The notes under the pieces were generated by a model. It saw only the letters and a program-made list of their open reading frames with translations. It ran no database searches and was not told the origin of the DNA. A stretch of DNA of 44,897 nt from Prosthecobacter sp. (lineage in GTDB: Bacteria > Verrucomicrobiota > Verrucomicrobiia > Verrucomicrobiales > Verrucomicrobiaceae), in the NCBI GenBank assembly GCA_030827515.1, contig JAUREI010000009.1:1-44897 (forward strand), written 5' to 3'. Each line of letters opens with the position of its first letter. The first letter of the stretch is position 1. Position numbers and translations under genes: made by a program. Of this stretch, positions 17,084 to 24,012 are shown one piece after another.

Positions 17084-18487
17084 ATGAGCTGCCATCGCTA
17101 CGACCTCCCCACCTCGCGCCGCGAGTTCCTGCAGACCGCCGGCTGTGGTTTCGGCGCCGTCGCCCTGGCCGCCCTCACCGGTCATTCCCAAGGAGCACCG
17201 CTGCGCCTGCCCCAGCGCGCCACCAAGGCGAAGAGTGTGATCTTCCTCTTCATGGAGGGTGGTCCAAGTCACCTGGACACCTTCGACTACAAGCCGCTGC
17301 TCAACCAACTCGCCGGCCAGTCGCTGCCCGCCAGCTTCAAGCCGCCGATCACCGCCATGGGGGAAACGAACTCGCCCCTGCTGGAATGCCGCCGGACCTG
17401 GAAGCGCCACGGCGAGGGTGGCCTGTGGATCTCCGACTGGTTTGAAAACGTTGCCCGTCATGCCGACGACCTTGCGGTCATCCATTCCTGCGCATCGAGC
17501 GGCATCAACCATGCCGGCGGCGTCTGCTCGATGAACACCGGCTCGGTGTTTGGTGGCCGCCCCTCGCTCGGCGCCTGGGCTTCCTACGGTCTCGGCACGG
17601 AAAACCAGAACCTGCCCGCCTTTGTCGTCATCAAGGACAGCGAGTCCACCGTCGTCAACGGCGTCCGCAACTGGGGCAACGGCTTCATGCCGGCGGTTTA
17701 CCAGGGAGTCGAATTCAATTCGGACGGTGTGCCCATCAAGTTCCTCGACAACCCCAAGGGGGTCGATCGCCGCCGCCAGCGCGAGAAGCTGGACCTGCTC
17801 GCCGCGCTCAACCGGGATTACAATGCCAGCCGCGCCAGCAACACCGAGCTCGACGCGCGCATCCGCGGCTATGAACTCGCCTACCAGATGCAGGCCGAAG
17901 CCCCGGATGCCGTTGATCTCAGCCGCGAAACCGAGGCCACCAAGAAACTCTACGGCATGAACGAGGAAGACACTGCCGTCTTCGGCCGCAACTGCCTGCT
18001 CGCCCGTCGCCTCGTCGAAAATGGCGTGCGCTTCGTCCAGCTCTACTCCGGAGCCGGCAGCAAGTGGGACAGTCACAAGGGCATCGAGGCCAACCACTCG
18101 CGCCTCTGCCGCGCGGTCGACAAGCCGATCGCCGGCCTGCTCAGCGACCTCAAGTCACGCGGCCTGCTTGAAGAAACCCTGGTCATTTGGGGCGGTGAAT
18201 TTGGCCGCACGCCCATGAGCGAGCAGGGCGACGGCCGCGATCACAATCCCACCGGTTTCACCATGTGGATGGCCGGCGGCGGTGTGAAGGGCGGTCGCAC
18301 CTACGGTGCCACCGACGACCTCGGCCTTTACGCGGTCGAGGACCGCCTGCACGTGCACGACCTGCACTCGACCATCCTGCACCTGCTCGGCATCGATCAC
18401 ACCGCACTGACCTACAACCACAAGGGCCGGCCGGAGCGCATCGACCAGAACGAGGGCACGGCCTACACGAAACTGCTCGGCGCCTGA
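17084..18487 (+). CDS. DUF1501 domain-containing Tat-exported protein (PSD1 partner)
   Basis: This 467-residue protein has a twin-arginine signal (SRREFL at residues 11-16, followed by QTAGCGFGAVALAALTG). It shows the whole DUF1501 domain: IFLFMEGGPSHLDTFDYKP, the CASSGINHAGGVCSMNTG region, GVRFVQLYSGAGSKWDSHKG, and the C-terminal metal-site-like IWGGEFGRTPMSEQGDGRDH followed by HVHDLHSTILHLLGIDH. The family is related to the alkaline phosphatase/sulfatase superfamily, though no reaction is established. DUF1501 genes typically follow PSD1 genes, and the gap here is 4 bp, so both are probably one translational unit. The last gene of the plus-strand run; a strong hairpin follows. Confidence 0.93.
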   Translation: MSCHRYDLPTSRREFLQTAGCGFGAVALAALTGHSQGAPLRLPQRATKAKSVIFLFMEGGPSHLDTFDYKPLLNQLAGQSLPASFKPPITAMGETNSPLLECRRTWKRHGEGGLWISDWFENVARHADDLAVIHSCASSGINHAGGVCSMNTGSVFGGRPSLGAWASYGLGTENQNLPAFVVIKDSESTVVNGVRNWGNGFMPAVYQGVEFNSDGVPIKFLDNPKGVDRRRQREKLDLLAALNRDYNASRASNTELDARIRGYELAYQMQAEAPDAVDLSRETEATKKLYGMNEEDTAVFGRNCLLARRLVENGVRFVQLYSGAGSKWDSHKGIEANHSRLCRAVDKPIAGLLSDLKSRGLLEETLVIWGGEFGRTPMSEQGDGRDHNPTGFTMWMAGGGVKGGRTYGATDDLGLYAVEDRLHVHDLHSTILHLLGIDHTALTYNHKGRPERIDQNEGTAYTKLLGA

Positions 18488-18497
18488 CCCTGCAGCA

Positions 18498-18520
18498 CGA
18501 CCCCGTCCGCGACGGGGTCG
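18498..18520. terminator. Hairpin between convergent DUF1501 and gltX genes
   Basis: A perfect 10-bp GC-rich stem (18498-18507 with 18511-18520) with a 3-nt loop sits in the 46-bp gap between two convergent genes. It has no T-run on either side. The place and strength suggest a bidirectional transcription barrier or 3'-end stabiliser. Confidence 0.65.
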
Positions 18521-18533
18521 CAAGTCCCCTTCC

Positions 18534-19847
18534 TCACGCGGCCATCTCGGCTAACGCGCGCTCGATGCGGCGCAGCGTCGATGCCTGGCCAACCCGATGC
18601 GCGATTGTCGCCACGCCCGGCCCGCGCGACTGCCCGCTGAGGGCAAATCGCAGCAGCGGCATGAGCGCGCCAGGCTTGACCCCGGCTTGGGCGGCCGACG
18701 TCTCAATCGCCGCCTGCACGCCGGCCTCGGTCCATTCGGAGACTCCGCGAAACGCGCCAGCGACCGCCGTCAGCAACGCCGGATTCTCCGGCTTGGCACG
18801 CAGCTTGGCGAGCGCCTCGTCCTCAATGGCAAAATCCTCGCCGAAGAAGTAATGCACCCACTCCGGCAGTTCGGCGAGCCGGCTGACCTTCTCCCTGACA
18901 CTGGCCACCGCGGCGGCGGCCATGATTTCATCCGTCACCTCCAAGCCGGCACCCGCAAGAAACGGGCGTGCGGCGGCCAGCAGGGCCGCGGGTTCGAGCT
19001 CGCGCAGGTACTGGGCATTGAACCAGGTGCACTTCTGCATGTCGAAGCGGGCGTTGGCGCTGTGGATGTCCGCCGGATCAAAGAGCGACACGAGAGTCGC
19101 GCGATCGAACTTTTCACCCTCGGCGCGCGGCGTCCAGCCGAGCAGGCAGAGGTAGTTGAAGACGGCGTCGGGCAAAAAGCCGGCGTCGATGTAACTCTGG
19201 ATCGAGCTGCCCTCGTCGCGCTTGCTCATTTTCGAGCCTCCCGGGTTGAGGATGAGCGGGATGTGCGCGTACACCGGCGCCTGCAAGCCAAGGGCATTGA
19301 AGAGGTCGATGTGTTTCCAGGTGTTCGACAGATGGTCCTCGCCGCGAATGACGTGGGTGATGCCCATCTCGGCATCGTCGACGACATTGACGAAATGGAA
19401 GATGTAGCTGCCGTCCGGGCGCCGGATGGTCATGTCCGGTTCCTCGGTGGGCGCAAAAGCGACATCACCGCAGACGAGGTCGCCGACGGTGATGGCGGTG
19501 CGACTGAACTTGAAGCGGACAGCGCCATTCTCCTCGGTGTAGGTGCAACCGGCAGCCTCGAGGCGTGCCAGATAGGCGTCGTAAATGTCCTTGCGCTGGC
19601 TTTGGAAATACGGCCCGCGATCGCCGCCGACTTCAGGCCCCTCGTCCCAGTCGAGCCCGAGCCAGCGCAGGCCGTCGAGGATGGCCTGACGCGCGGCTTC
19701 GGTGTTGCGGGCCTCGTCGGTGTCCTCGATGCGCAGGACGAACTTGCCTCCGTGACGGCGGGCATAGAGCCAGTTGAAAAGGGCGGTGCGCGCCCCGCCG
19801 ACATGCAGGTAGCCGGTGGGGGAGGGAGCAAAGCGAACGCGGATCAT
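18534..19847 (-). CDS. gltX: Glutamate--tRNA ligase
   Basis: This 437-residue class I synthetase charges tRNA-Glu (and in non-discriminating forms tRNA-Gln) in the cytoplasm. The HIGH-type motif is in RFAPSPTGYLHVGGARTALF (HVGG, residues 15-18), followed by FVLRIEDTDEARN. The KMSKR loop is at residues 206-210, in SKMSKRDEGSS. The glutamate-binding region VIRGEDHLSNTWKH is present. A helical anticodon-binding part forms the C-terminal half. It is shorter than the roughly 470-500 residues common in bacteria, the saving lying in the C-terminal region. The start is ATG 19845-19847, as only this puts the motif at the canonical place; the open frame upstream is not coding. Upstream DNA is shared with the divergent SDR gene (115 bp) and contains a small CGGCCGC hairpin at 19872-19887. 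Confidence 0.96.
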   Translation of the reverse strand: MIRVRFAPSPTGYLHVGGARTALFNWLYARRHGGKFVLRIEDTDEARNTEAARQAILDGLRWLGLDWDEGPEVGGDRGPYFQSQRKDIYDAYLARLEAAGCTYTEENGAVRFKFSRTAITVGDLVCGDVAFAPTEEPDMTIRRPDGSYIFHFVNVVDDAEMGITHVIRGEDHLSNTWKHIDLFNALGLQAPVYAHIPLILNPGGSKMSKRDEGSSIQSYIDAGFLPDAVFNYLCLLGWTPRAEGEKFDRATLVSLFDPADIHSANARFDMQKCTWFNAQYLRELEPAALLAAARPFLAGAGLEVTDEIMAAAAVASVREKVSRLAELPEWVHYFFGEDFAIEDEALAKLRAKPENPALLTAVAGAFRGVSEWTEAGVQAAIETSAAQAGVKPGALMPLLRFALSGQSRGPGVATIAHRVGQASTLRRIERALAEMAA

Positions 19848-19962
19848 GGGAAAAGGGTGATGGAAATCGGCCGGCCGCAAGCGGCCGTGGATAGGCCGTA
19901 AAGCAGGAAGCGCCGTTTGCAAAGCCAGTTGTGCACGCGCGGCGACCGCCCATGATGCGGCC

Positions 19963-20763
19963 ATGAACGCGAAGTACGATGTTGAGGGGTTGGCGGTGCT
20001 GGTCGTGGGCGGCACCACCGGCCTGGGCTTTTCCGCCGCCCGCGCCCTCACCGCCCAGGGGGCTCGCGTGGTCATCACCGGCCGATCCGAAGCCAATGTG
20101 CGGGCCGCCCTCGGCGAACTGGGGCCAGACGCCCGTGGTCTCGCCGCCGATGCCAGCCACCTGGAATCGGCCGATCGCGCGGTCGCGCAGGTCGTGGACG
20201 CGTTTGGTCGCCTCGACGCACTTTACCATGTCGCGGGCGGCAGCGGCCGCTCGATGGGCGACGGGCCGCTGCACGAACTCAGCAACGAGGGACTCGACCA
20301 CACGCTCGATCTGAACCTGAAGTCACTCATCGGATCCAACCGCGCTGCCGTGCGCCAGTTCCTGCGCCAGGAGGACGGTGGCTGCATCCTCAACATGGGC
20401 AGCGTGCTGGGTTGGTCCCCCTCGCCCGGCCACTTTGCCAGCCACGCCTATGCCGCCGCCAAGGCAGGCATCCTAGGTTTCAGCCGCTCGATCGCCAGCT
20501 ACTACGCCCCGCAGGACATCCGCATCAACGTGATCGCCCCGGCCCTGGTCGAGACGCCCATGGCTCAGCGCGCCCTCAGCGACCCGGCCATCCTCGACTT
20601 CGTCGCGCGCAAGCAACCGCTCGCCGGCGGTCGCGCCGGCACCCCGGAGGACATTGAGGGTGCGGCCCTTTTCCTGCTCTCACGCGCCGCGCGCTACATC
20701 ACCGGCCAGGTGCTTGCCGTCGATGGCGGCTGGACGGTCAGTGAAGGCCTGGAACCCTCCTGA
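19963..20763 (+). CDS. SDR family oxidoreductase
   Basis: This 266-residue classical short-chain dehydrogenase has the nucleotide-binding motif GGTTGLG (residues 16-22). The usual NNAG is replaced by VAGG. The catalytic Ser is in NMGSVLGWS and the active-site YAAAK follows. The C-terminal ARYITGQVLAVDGGW closes the fold as in 3-oxoacyl-ACP reductase-like enzymes. It uses NAD(P)H to interconvert a ketone and an alcohol; the substrate cannot be told. No signal peptide. It starts divergently from gltX and is followed after 4 bp by the ROK gene, so both are likely cotranscribed, which hints at sugar or polyol metabolism. Confidence 0.92.
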   Translation: MNAKYDVEGLAVLVVGGTTGLGFSAARALTAQGARVVITGRSEANVRAALGELGPDARGLAADASHLESADRAVAQVVDAFGRLDALYHVAGGSGRSMGDGPLHELSNEGLDHTLDLNLKSLIGSNRAAVRQFLRQEDGGCILNMGSVLGWSPSPGHFASHAYAAAKAGILGFSRSIASYYAPQDIRINVIAPALVETPMAQRALSDPAILDFVARKQPLAGGRAGTPEDIEGAALFLLSRAARYITGQVLAVDGGWTVSEGLEPS

Positions 20764-20767
20764 CCTC

Positions 20768-21679
20768 ATGCCTTCCCATCCCGAACCCACCGGCCTGGCC
20801 ATCGGCATCGATCTCGGCGGCACCCGCATCAAGGCGGCCTTGGTCGATCGTGCCGACGGACACCTGCTGCAGCGGGCACTACGGCCCACCGAGGACGGGG
20901 ACTGGCAGGACGGCGAGCCGCGTTTCGTCCACCATGTCGCGGAGTTGGTCGCCGAACTGGAGTCGGCCTCCGGGCAAACCGGTCTGCCGGTCGGCCTGGC
21001 CGCGCCCGGTCTGGCAGCACCCGCCGGCAACGCCATCACTTGGATGCCGGGCCGCATGCATGGACTGGAGGGATTGGATTGGTCTGCCTGCCTGCAGCGG
21101 CCGGTGCGTGTCGTCAATGACGCCCAGGCCGCCCTGCTGGCCGAGGTGGCCTTCGGAGCCGCCCGCGGCCTGGGCGACGTCTTTTTGATCACGCTGGGCA
21201 CAGGGGTGGGGGGTGCGGTCTGGTCCGGCGGCCGCCTGCTCACCGGTGCCAGAGGCCGGGGTGGACACCTGGGCCACATCAGCCTCGACTGGCAGGGACC
21301 CCAGGATGTGTTTCACACACCCGGCAGTTTGGAGTTCCTGCTGGGCAACCAAACCCTGTCAGCCCGCACCGAAGGGAGATTTGCCAGCACCCTGGACCTA
21401 CTTGCTGCAGTCCGGGCGGGTGTCCCTAAGGCGCTGGCCCTATGGGGTCAATCCATGCGAGTGCTTGCGGTTGGGCTGAGCTCGCTGATCAACGTGCTCG
21501 ACCCGGAATTGATCCTGCTGGGTGGCGGCATCTCTGAAGGTGCCGGCGAAGACCTCTTGATCCCGCTGCAGTCCGAATTGGACGCCTGCGAATGGCGACC
21601 GGGGGGGCACGCGGTGCCGGTTCAACTGGCAACGGCCGGCGAATGGGCCGGTGCGCAGGGGGCCGCCTGGCAGGCCTGA
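20768..21679 (+). CDS. ROK family sugar kinase-like protein
   Basis: This 303-residue protein has the ROK fold. The phosphate-1 motif GIDLGGTRIKAALVD is at about residues 14-28, GLAAPGLAAPAG follows, the catalytic-base region is VVNDAQAALLAE, and phosphate-2 is in LITLGTGVGGAVW. Late blocks include LINVLDPELILLGGGIS. Typical members are glucokinases or N-acetylhexosamine kinases. Unusually, the zinc-binding CxCGxxGC cluster that follows the conserved GGHLGH (His167, His170) in most ROK proteins is absent: the segment to about residue 185 contains no cysteine. The enzyme may be a cysteine-less subfamily or have lost zinc. The start at ATG 20768 sits 4 bp after the SDR stop. Confidence 0.88.
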   Translation: MPSHPEPTGLAIGIDLGGTRIKAALVDRADGHLLQRALRPTEDGDWQDGEPRFVHHVAELVAELESASGQTGLPVGLAAPGLAAPAGNAITWMPGRMHGLEGLDWSACLQRPVRVVNDAQAALLAEVAFGAARGLGDVFLITLGTGVGGAVWSGGRLLTGARGRGGHLGHISLDWQGPQDVFHTPGSLEFLLGNQTLSARTEGRFASTLDLLAAVRAGVPKALALWGQSMRVLAVGLSSLINVLDPELILLGGGISEGAGEDLLIPLQSELDACEWRPGGHAVPVQLATAGEWAGAQGAAWQA

Positions 21680-21688
21680 GGGCCGGGC

Positions 21689-22216
21689 TCAGGGTTCAAA
21701 ACCGGCCGGCAGCACTTCGGAATGGAACGGCAGTGCCACAGTGCCCAAACCGGCCAGTTCACTGATGCGATCGGCTGGCGCATAATCCGCCGACAGCACG
21801 TCACCGTTGAAGCTCAATTGAATGGCCTGGATTTCCAGGGGTTTGGACTGGGGGGATTCCTTGATGAGTTCGCTGTCCACGGACAGCACCGGCTGCGGAG
21901 GCAGGCCGGCGGACAACTCGGCCGCCTGGGCAAAGCCGGCATCGGCGGGATTGCCGCCACTCACCAGGCCAAAAGTGCTCCAGGCCGCCAGCACGGCAAT
22001 GACTGCCATCGCCCCCGCGGTGGTCCAGCGCGGGGAAATGAAATCCCCGAGCAGGGTGCCGAGACGCTCCAGCAGCAGCCCGCGGGCGGACTGGCGCAGC
22101 AGTTCCGAGCGCTGACGCTCCTTGAAGCGGGAAAGAAAATCTTCCACAAAATCTTCCGTGGGCCTCTCGTGACGTTTGAGGCGCAGCAGGGACTGGAGGT
22201 TCTCGAATTCGTTCAT
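21689..22216 (-). CDS. Putative anti-sigma factor (membrane)
   Basis: This 175-residue protein consists of a charged cytoplasmic N-terminus (residues 1-63, beginning MNEFENLQSLLRLKRHERPT), one membrane segment (about 65-87) and a periplasmic tail of about 85 residues. It lies 34 bp downstream of the ECF sigma gene on the same strand, the standard place for an anti-sigma factor. There is no HxxxCxxC zinc motif, so it is not a ZAS-type anti-sigma; the role rests on location, topology and the N-terminal opening. It ends 9 bp before the convergent ROK stop. Confidence 0.65.
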   Translation of the reverse strand: MNEFENLQSLLRLKRHERPTEDFVEDFLSRFKERQRSELLRQSARGLLLERLGTLLGDFISPRWTTAGAMAVIAVLAAWSTFGLVSGGNPADAGFAQAAELSAGLPPQPVLSVDSELIKESPQSKPLEIQAIQLSFNGDVLSADYAPADRISELAGLGTVALPFHSEVLPAGFEP

Positions 22217-22250
22217 GGGAGTGCGCGTGGGGACCGGTGCTGGGGAAGGT

Positions 22251-22913
22251 TCATTTGACGAAGTCTTCGAGATAGGTCTGCAACAGACGGTGGGCGTAGA
22301 AAAGCCTCGACCTCACCGTGCCTTCAGAGACGCCGAGAATCTTGCTGATCTCGTTGTGCTGAAGGCCCTGGATGTCGTAAAGCGTGACTACCGTCCGGTG
22401 GTCCTCCGACAGCTTCTGCATCGCTTCGTTCAATTTTTTTTGCAGTTCGTGAATGTTGACCTCTCGGACCGTGTCCCGGTTGGCGGTGGTGATCTTGATG
22501 AAATCGGGGTCGTGGTGGATGCCGGAATCGACGTCATCAAGGCTGACCTTGGCGTAGCGACCCCGCTTTTTCAGGTAATTGAGCGTCATGTTCACCGCGA
22601 TCGAGTAGATCCAGGTGTAGAAAGACGACTTGCCCAGAAAGCGCTTCAGGGAGCGGTAGGCCTTGGCAAAAATCTCCTGCAGCAGGTCGGCGGTGTCCTC
22701 TCGGTTGGAGGTCATGTTGTACACCAGCCCGTAGAGCTTGGGCGTGTACTTGCGCACCAGTTCGTCAAAGGCGCGCGTGTCACCCGCCTGGGCGCGCTCG
22801 ACCAGTTCACGATCCTCCGCCGCACTGCTGGACTGGGGCTGTTCCTGGGTCGTCTCCATGGGGGCGCTGCCGGCGCGCTCGGCGGCGCACGACTCGGAGA
22901 GCAAACCATCCAT
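22251..22913 (-). CDS. RNA polymerase ECF-type sigma factor
   Basis: This protein of about 220 residues has sigma region 2 at about residues 36-118 (LVERAQAGDTRAFDELVRKY, then TADLLQEIFAKAYRSLKRF and SSFYTWIYSIAVNMTLNYLKK). Region 4 is at about 160-215 (LSEDHRTVVTLYDIQGLQHN, then EISKILGVSEGTVRSRLFYA). The 30-odd residues before region 2 are Ser/Glu/Gln-rich. The start is uncertain: ATG 22911-22913 is given, but TTG 22928 and ATG 22859 are possible, and none has a clear ribosome site. It probably responds to an envelope signal through the downstream anti-sigma gene. It follows folB after 45 bp. Confidence 0.94.
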   Translation of the reverse strand: MDGLLSESCAAERAGSAPMETTQEQPQSSSAAEDRELVERAQAGDTRAFDELVRKYTPKLYGLVYNMTSNREDTADLLQEIFAKAYRSLKRFLGKSSFYTWIYSIAVNMTLNYLKKRGRYAKVSLDDVDSGIHHDPDFIKITTANRDTVREVNIHELQKKLNEAMQKLSEDHRTVVTLYDIQGLQHNEISKILGVSEGTVRSRLFYAHRLLQTYLEDFVK

Positions 22914-22958
22914 GGAGGGGCGAGACAAGAGTTTCTTGAAAATTCGGCTTTGTTCAGT

Positions 22959-23327
22959 TTACGTCGCCCGCGTCATTCGGGTCAATCTCGCAGAAACCTC
23001 GTCGCAACCAGGCAGCACCCGCTTGCGCACTTCGACGGTGACACCCGCCACGGGGAACTCGGCGAGCAGACAGTCGGCCAGTTCGGCGGCCAGGGTCTCA
23101 ATGAGCCGGCGCGGCCTCTCCGCCGCCAGAGCCCTCACACGGGTGGCCACCGCTGCATAATCCGGCGTCGCCCGCAGGTCATCTGCCATTGCTTCAAAGC
23201 GGCAGGCGGTGAACAGCACAAGGTCGAGCCGGAGATTCTGCCAGGATGCGCGCTCTTCCTCGGGCACGCCGATGCGCGCGGGCAGATCGAGTCCGCGCAG
23301 GTGGATTTCGTCGGGGGGTGGGTTCAT
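22959..23327 (-). CDS. folB: Dihydroneopterin aldolase
   Basis: This 122-residue protein matches FolB along its whole length. Visible blocks are LPARIGVPEEERASWQNL (with the conserved Glu), DDLRATPDYAAVATRV, RRLIETLAAELADCLLAEFP and the C-terminal strand VTVEVRKRVLPGCDEVSA, whose Lys is the probable catalytic one. It converts 7,8-dihydroneopterin to 6-hydroxymethyldihydropterin in folate synthesis. Its start ATG overlaps the stop of the HAD gene by 4 bp (ATGA), so the two are translationally coupled. No other folate genes are next to it. Confidence 0.93.
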   Translation of the reverse strand: MNPPPDEIHLRGLDLPARIGVPEEERASWQNLRLDLVLFTACRFEAMADDLRATPDYAAVATRVRALAAERPRRLIETLAAELADCLLAEFPVAGVTVEVRKRVLPGCDEVSARLTRMTRAT

Positions 23328-23950
23328 GGATGGTTCGGGGTGAGCAGACGGGTCAGCTGTGAAAGGTCGCGAACAAGGATGTCGGGATCGGCCGTGAGCA
23401 GGAGTTCGACCGGTTCATAGCCGGTGGCCGTGGCCACGGTGGTCAAGCCGGCGGCACGACCGGCATGAATGTCGTGGCGCATGTCGCCGACGAAAGCGGT
23501 TTCGGCGGCGGCAAGACCGTGCCGTTCGAGCAATGCGTGAACGTGCTCAACCTTGTCAATGACCCCGCAGTGCAGCGCCTCGAAGCACTCCAACACCCCG
23601 TTCGCCATGGCTTGGGCGCGCACATGGGCGTCGGGCGCACTGCTGCAGACAAACAGCCGGCGGCCGGAGCCACCTGCCAGTCGCAGGAAGGCTTCGGCGT
23701 GCGGCAGCAGCGGCACGGGGTGGTCCTCCGGAAACAGGGCGAGATAGGCGACCTGCAAGTCCGCCAGGCCCACGTCCGGCAGCATCTCCCGATAAAACTC
23801 CGTGTAGGGCAGACGGAAGCTGGCCAGGAAGGCCTGGCGCGACAGGGCCCTTCGCCCGAAGTGCTCAAGCACGCGGTTGGTGCCCGCCACCACGGCTCCC
23901 AGGTCGTCGGCCAGGGTGCCGGACCAGTCGAGGATGAGGTTGCGAATCAT
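23324..23950 (-). CDS. HAD-superfamily hydrolase (phosphoglycolate phosphatase-like) with DxSGT motif
   Basis: This 208-residue protein starts directly with the HAD motif I, LILDWSGTLADD, with nucleophile Asp8. Motif II is in RLFVCSSAPDAH, motif III a Lys in DKVEHVHALLERHG, and motif IV AFVGDMRHDIHAG. A helical cap lies between residues 15 and 85. The second Asp of the usual DxD (general acid/base) is Ser10; phosphonoacetaldehyde hydrolases have Ala at the equivalent place, so the chemistry may be other than ordinary phosphate-monoester hydrolysis. The start is ATG 23948-23950, since the sequence upstream lacks HAD character. Overlaps folB by 4 bp. Confidence 0.88.
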   Translation of the reverse strand: MIRNLILDWSGTLADDLGAVVAGTNRVLEHFGRRALSRQAFLASFRLPYTEFYREMLPDVGLADLQVAYLALFPEDHPVPLLPHAEAFLRLAGGSGRRLFVCSSAPDAHVRAQAMANGVLECFEALHCGVIDKVEHVHALLERHGLAAAETAFVGDMRHDIHAGRAAGLTTVATATGYEPVELLLTADPDILVRDLSQLTRLLTPNHP

Positions 23951-24012
23951 GCCGCGTTTAAAGCCCGTTTGGCGGCTTTGGCAACGCAGAGATGCGCAAA
24001 CCGCGACACGAC

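Noticed and set aside
18488-18533. Small RNA gene or riboswitch in the hairpin gap after the DUF1501 gene
   Set aside because: The space is only 46 bp and is filled by a simple stem between two convergent genes. A transcription end is the simpler reading.
18597-19901. A 434-codon plus-strand frame over gltX
   Set aside because: gltX has canonical HVGG and KMSKR motifs on the other strand, and this frame encodes no recognisable domain.
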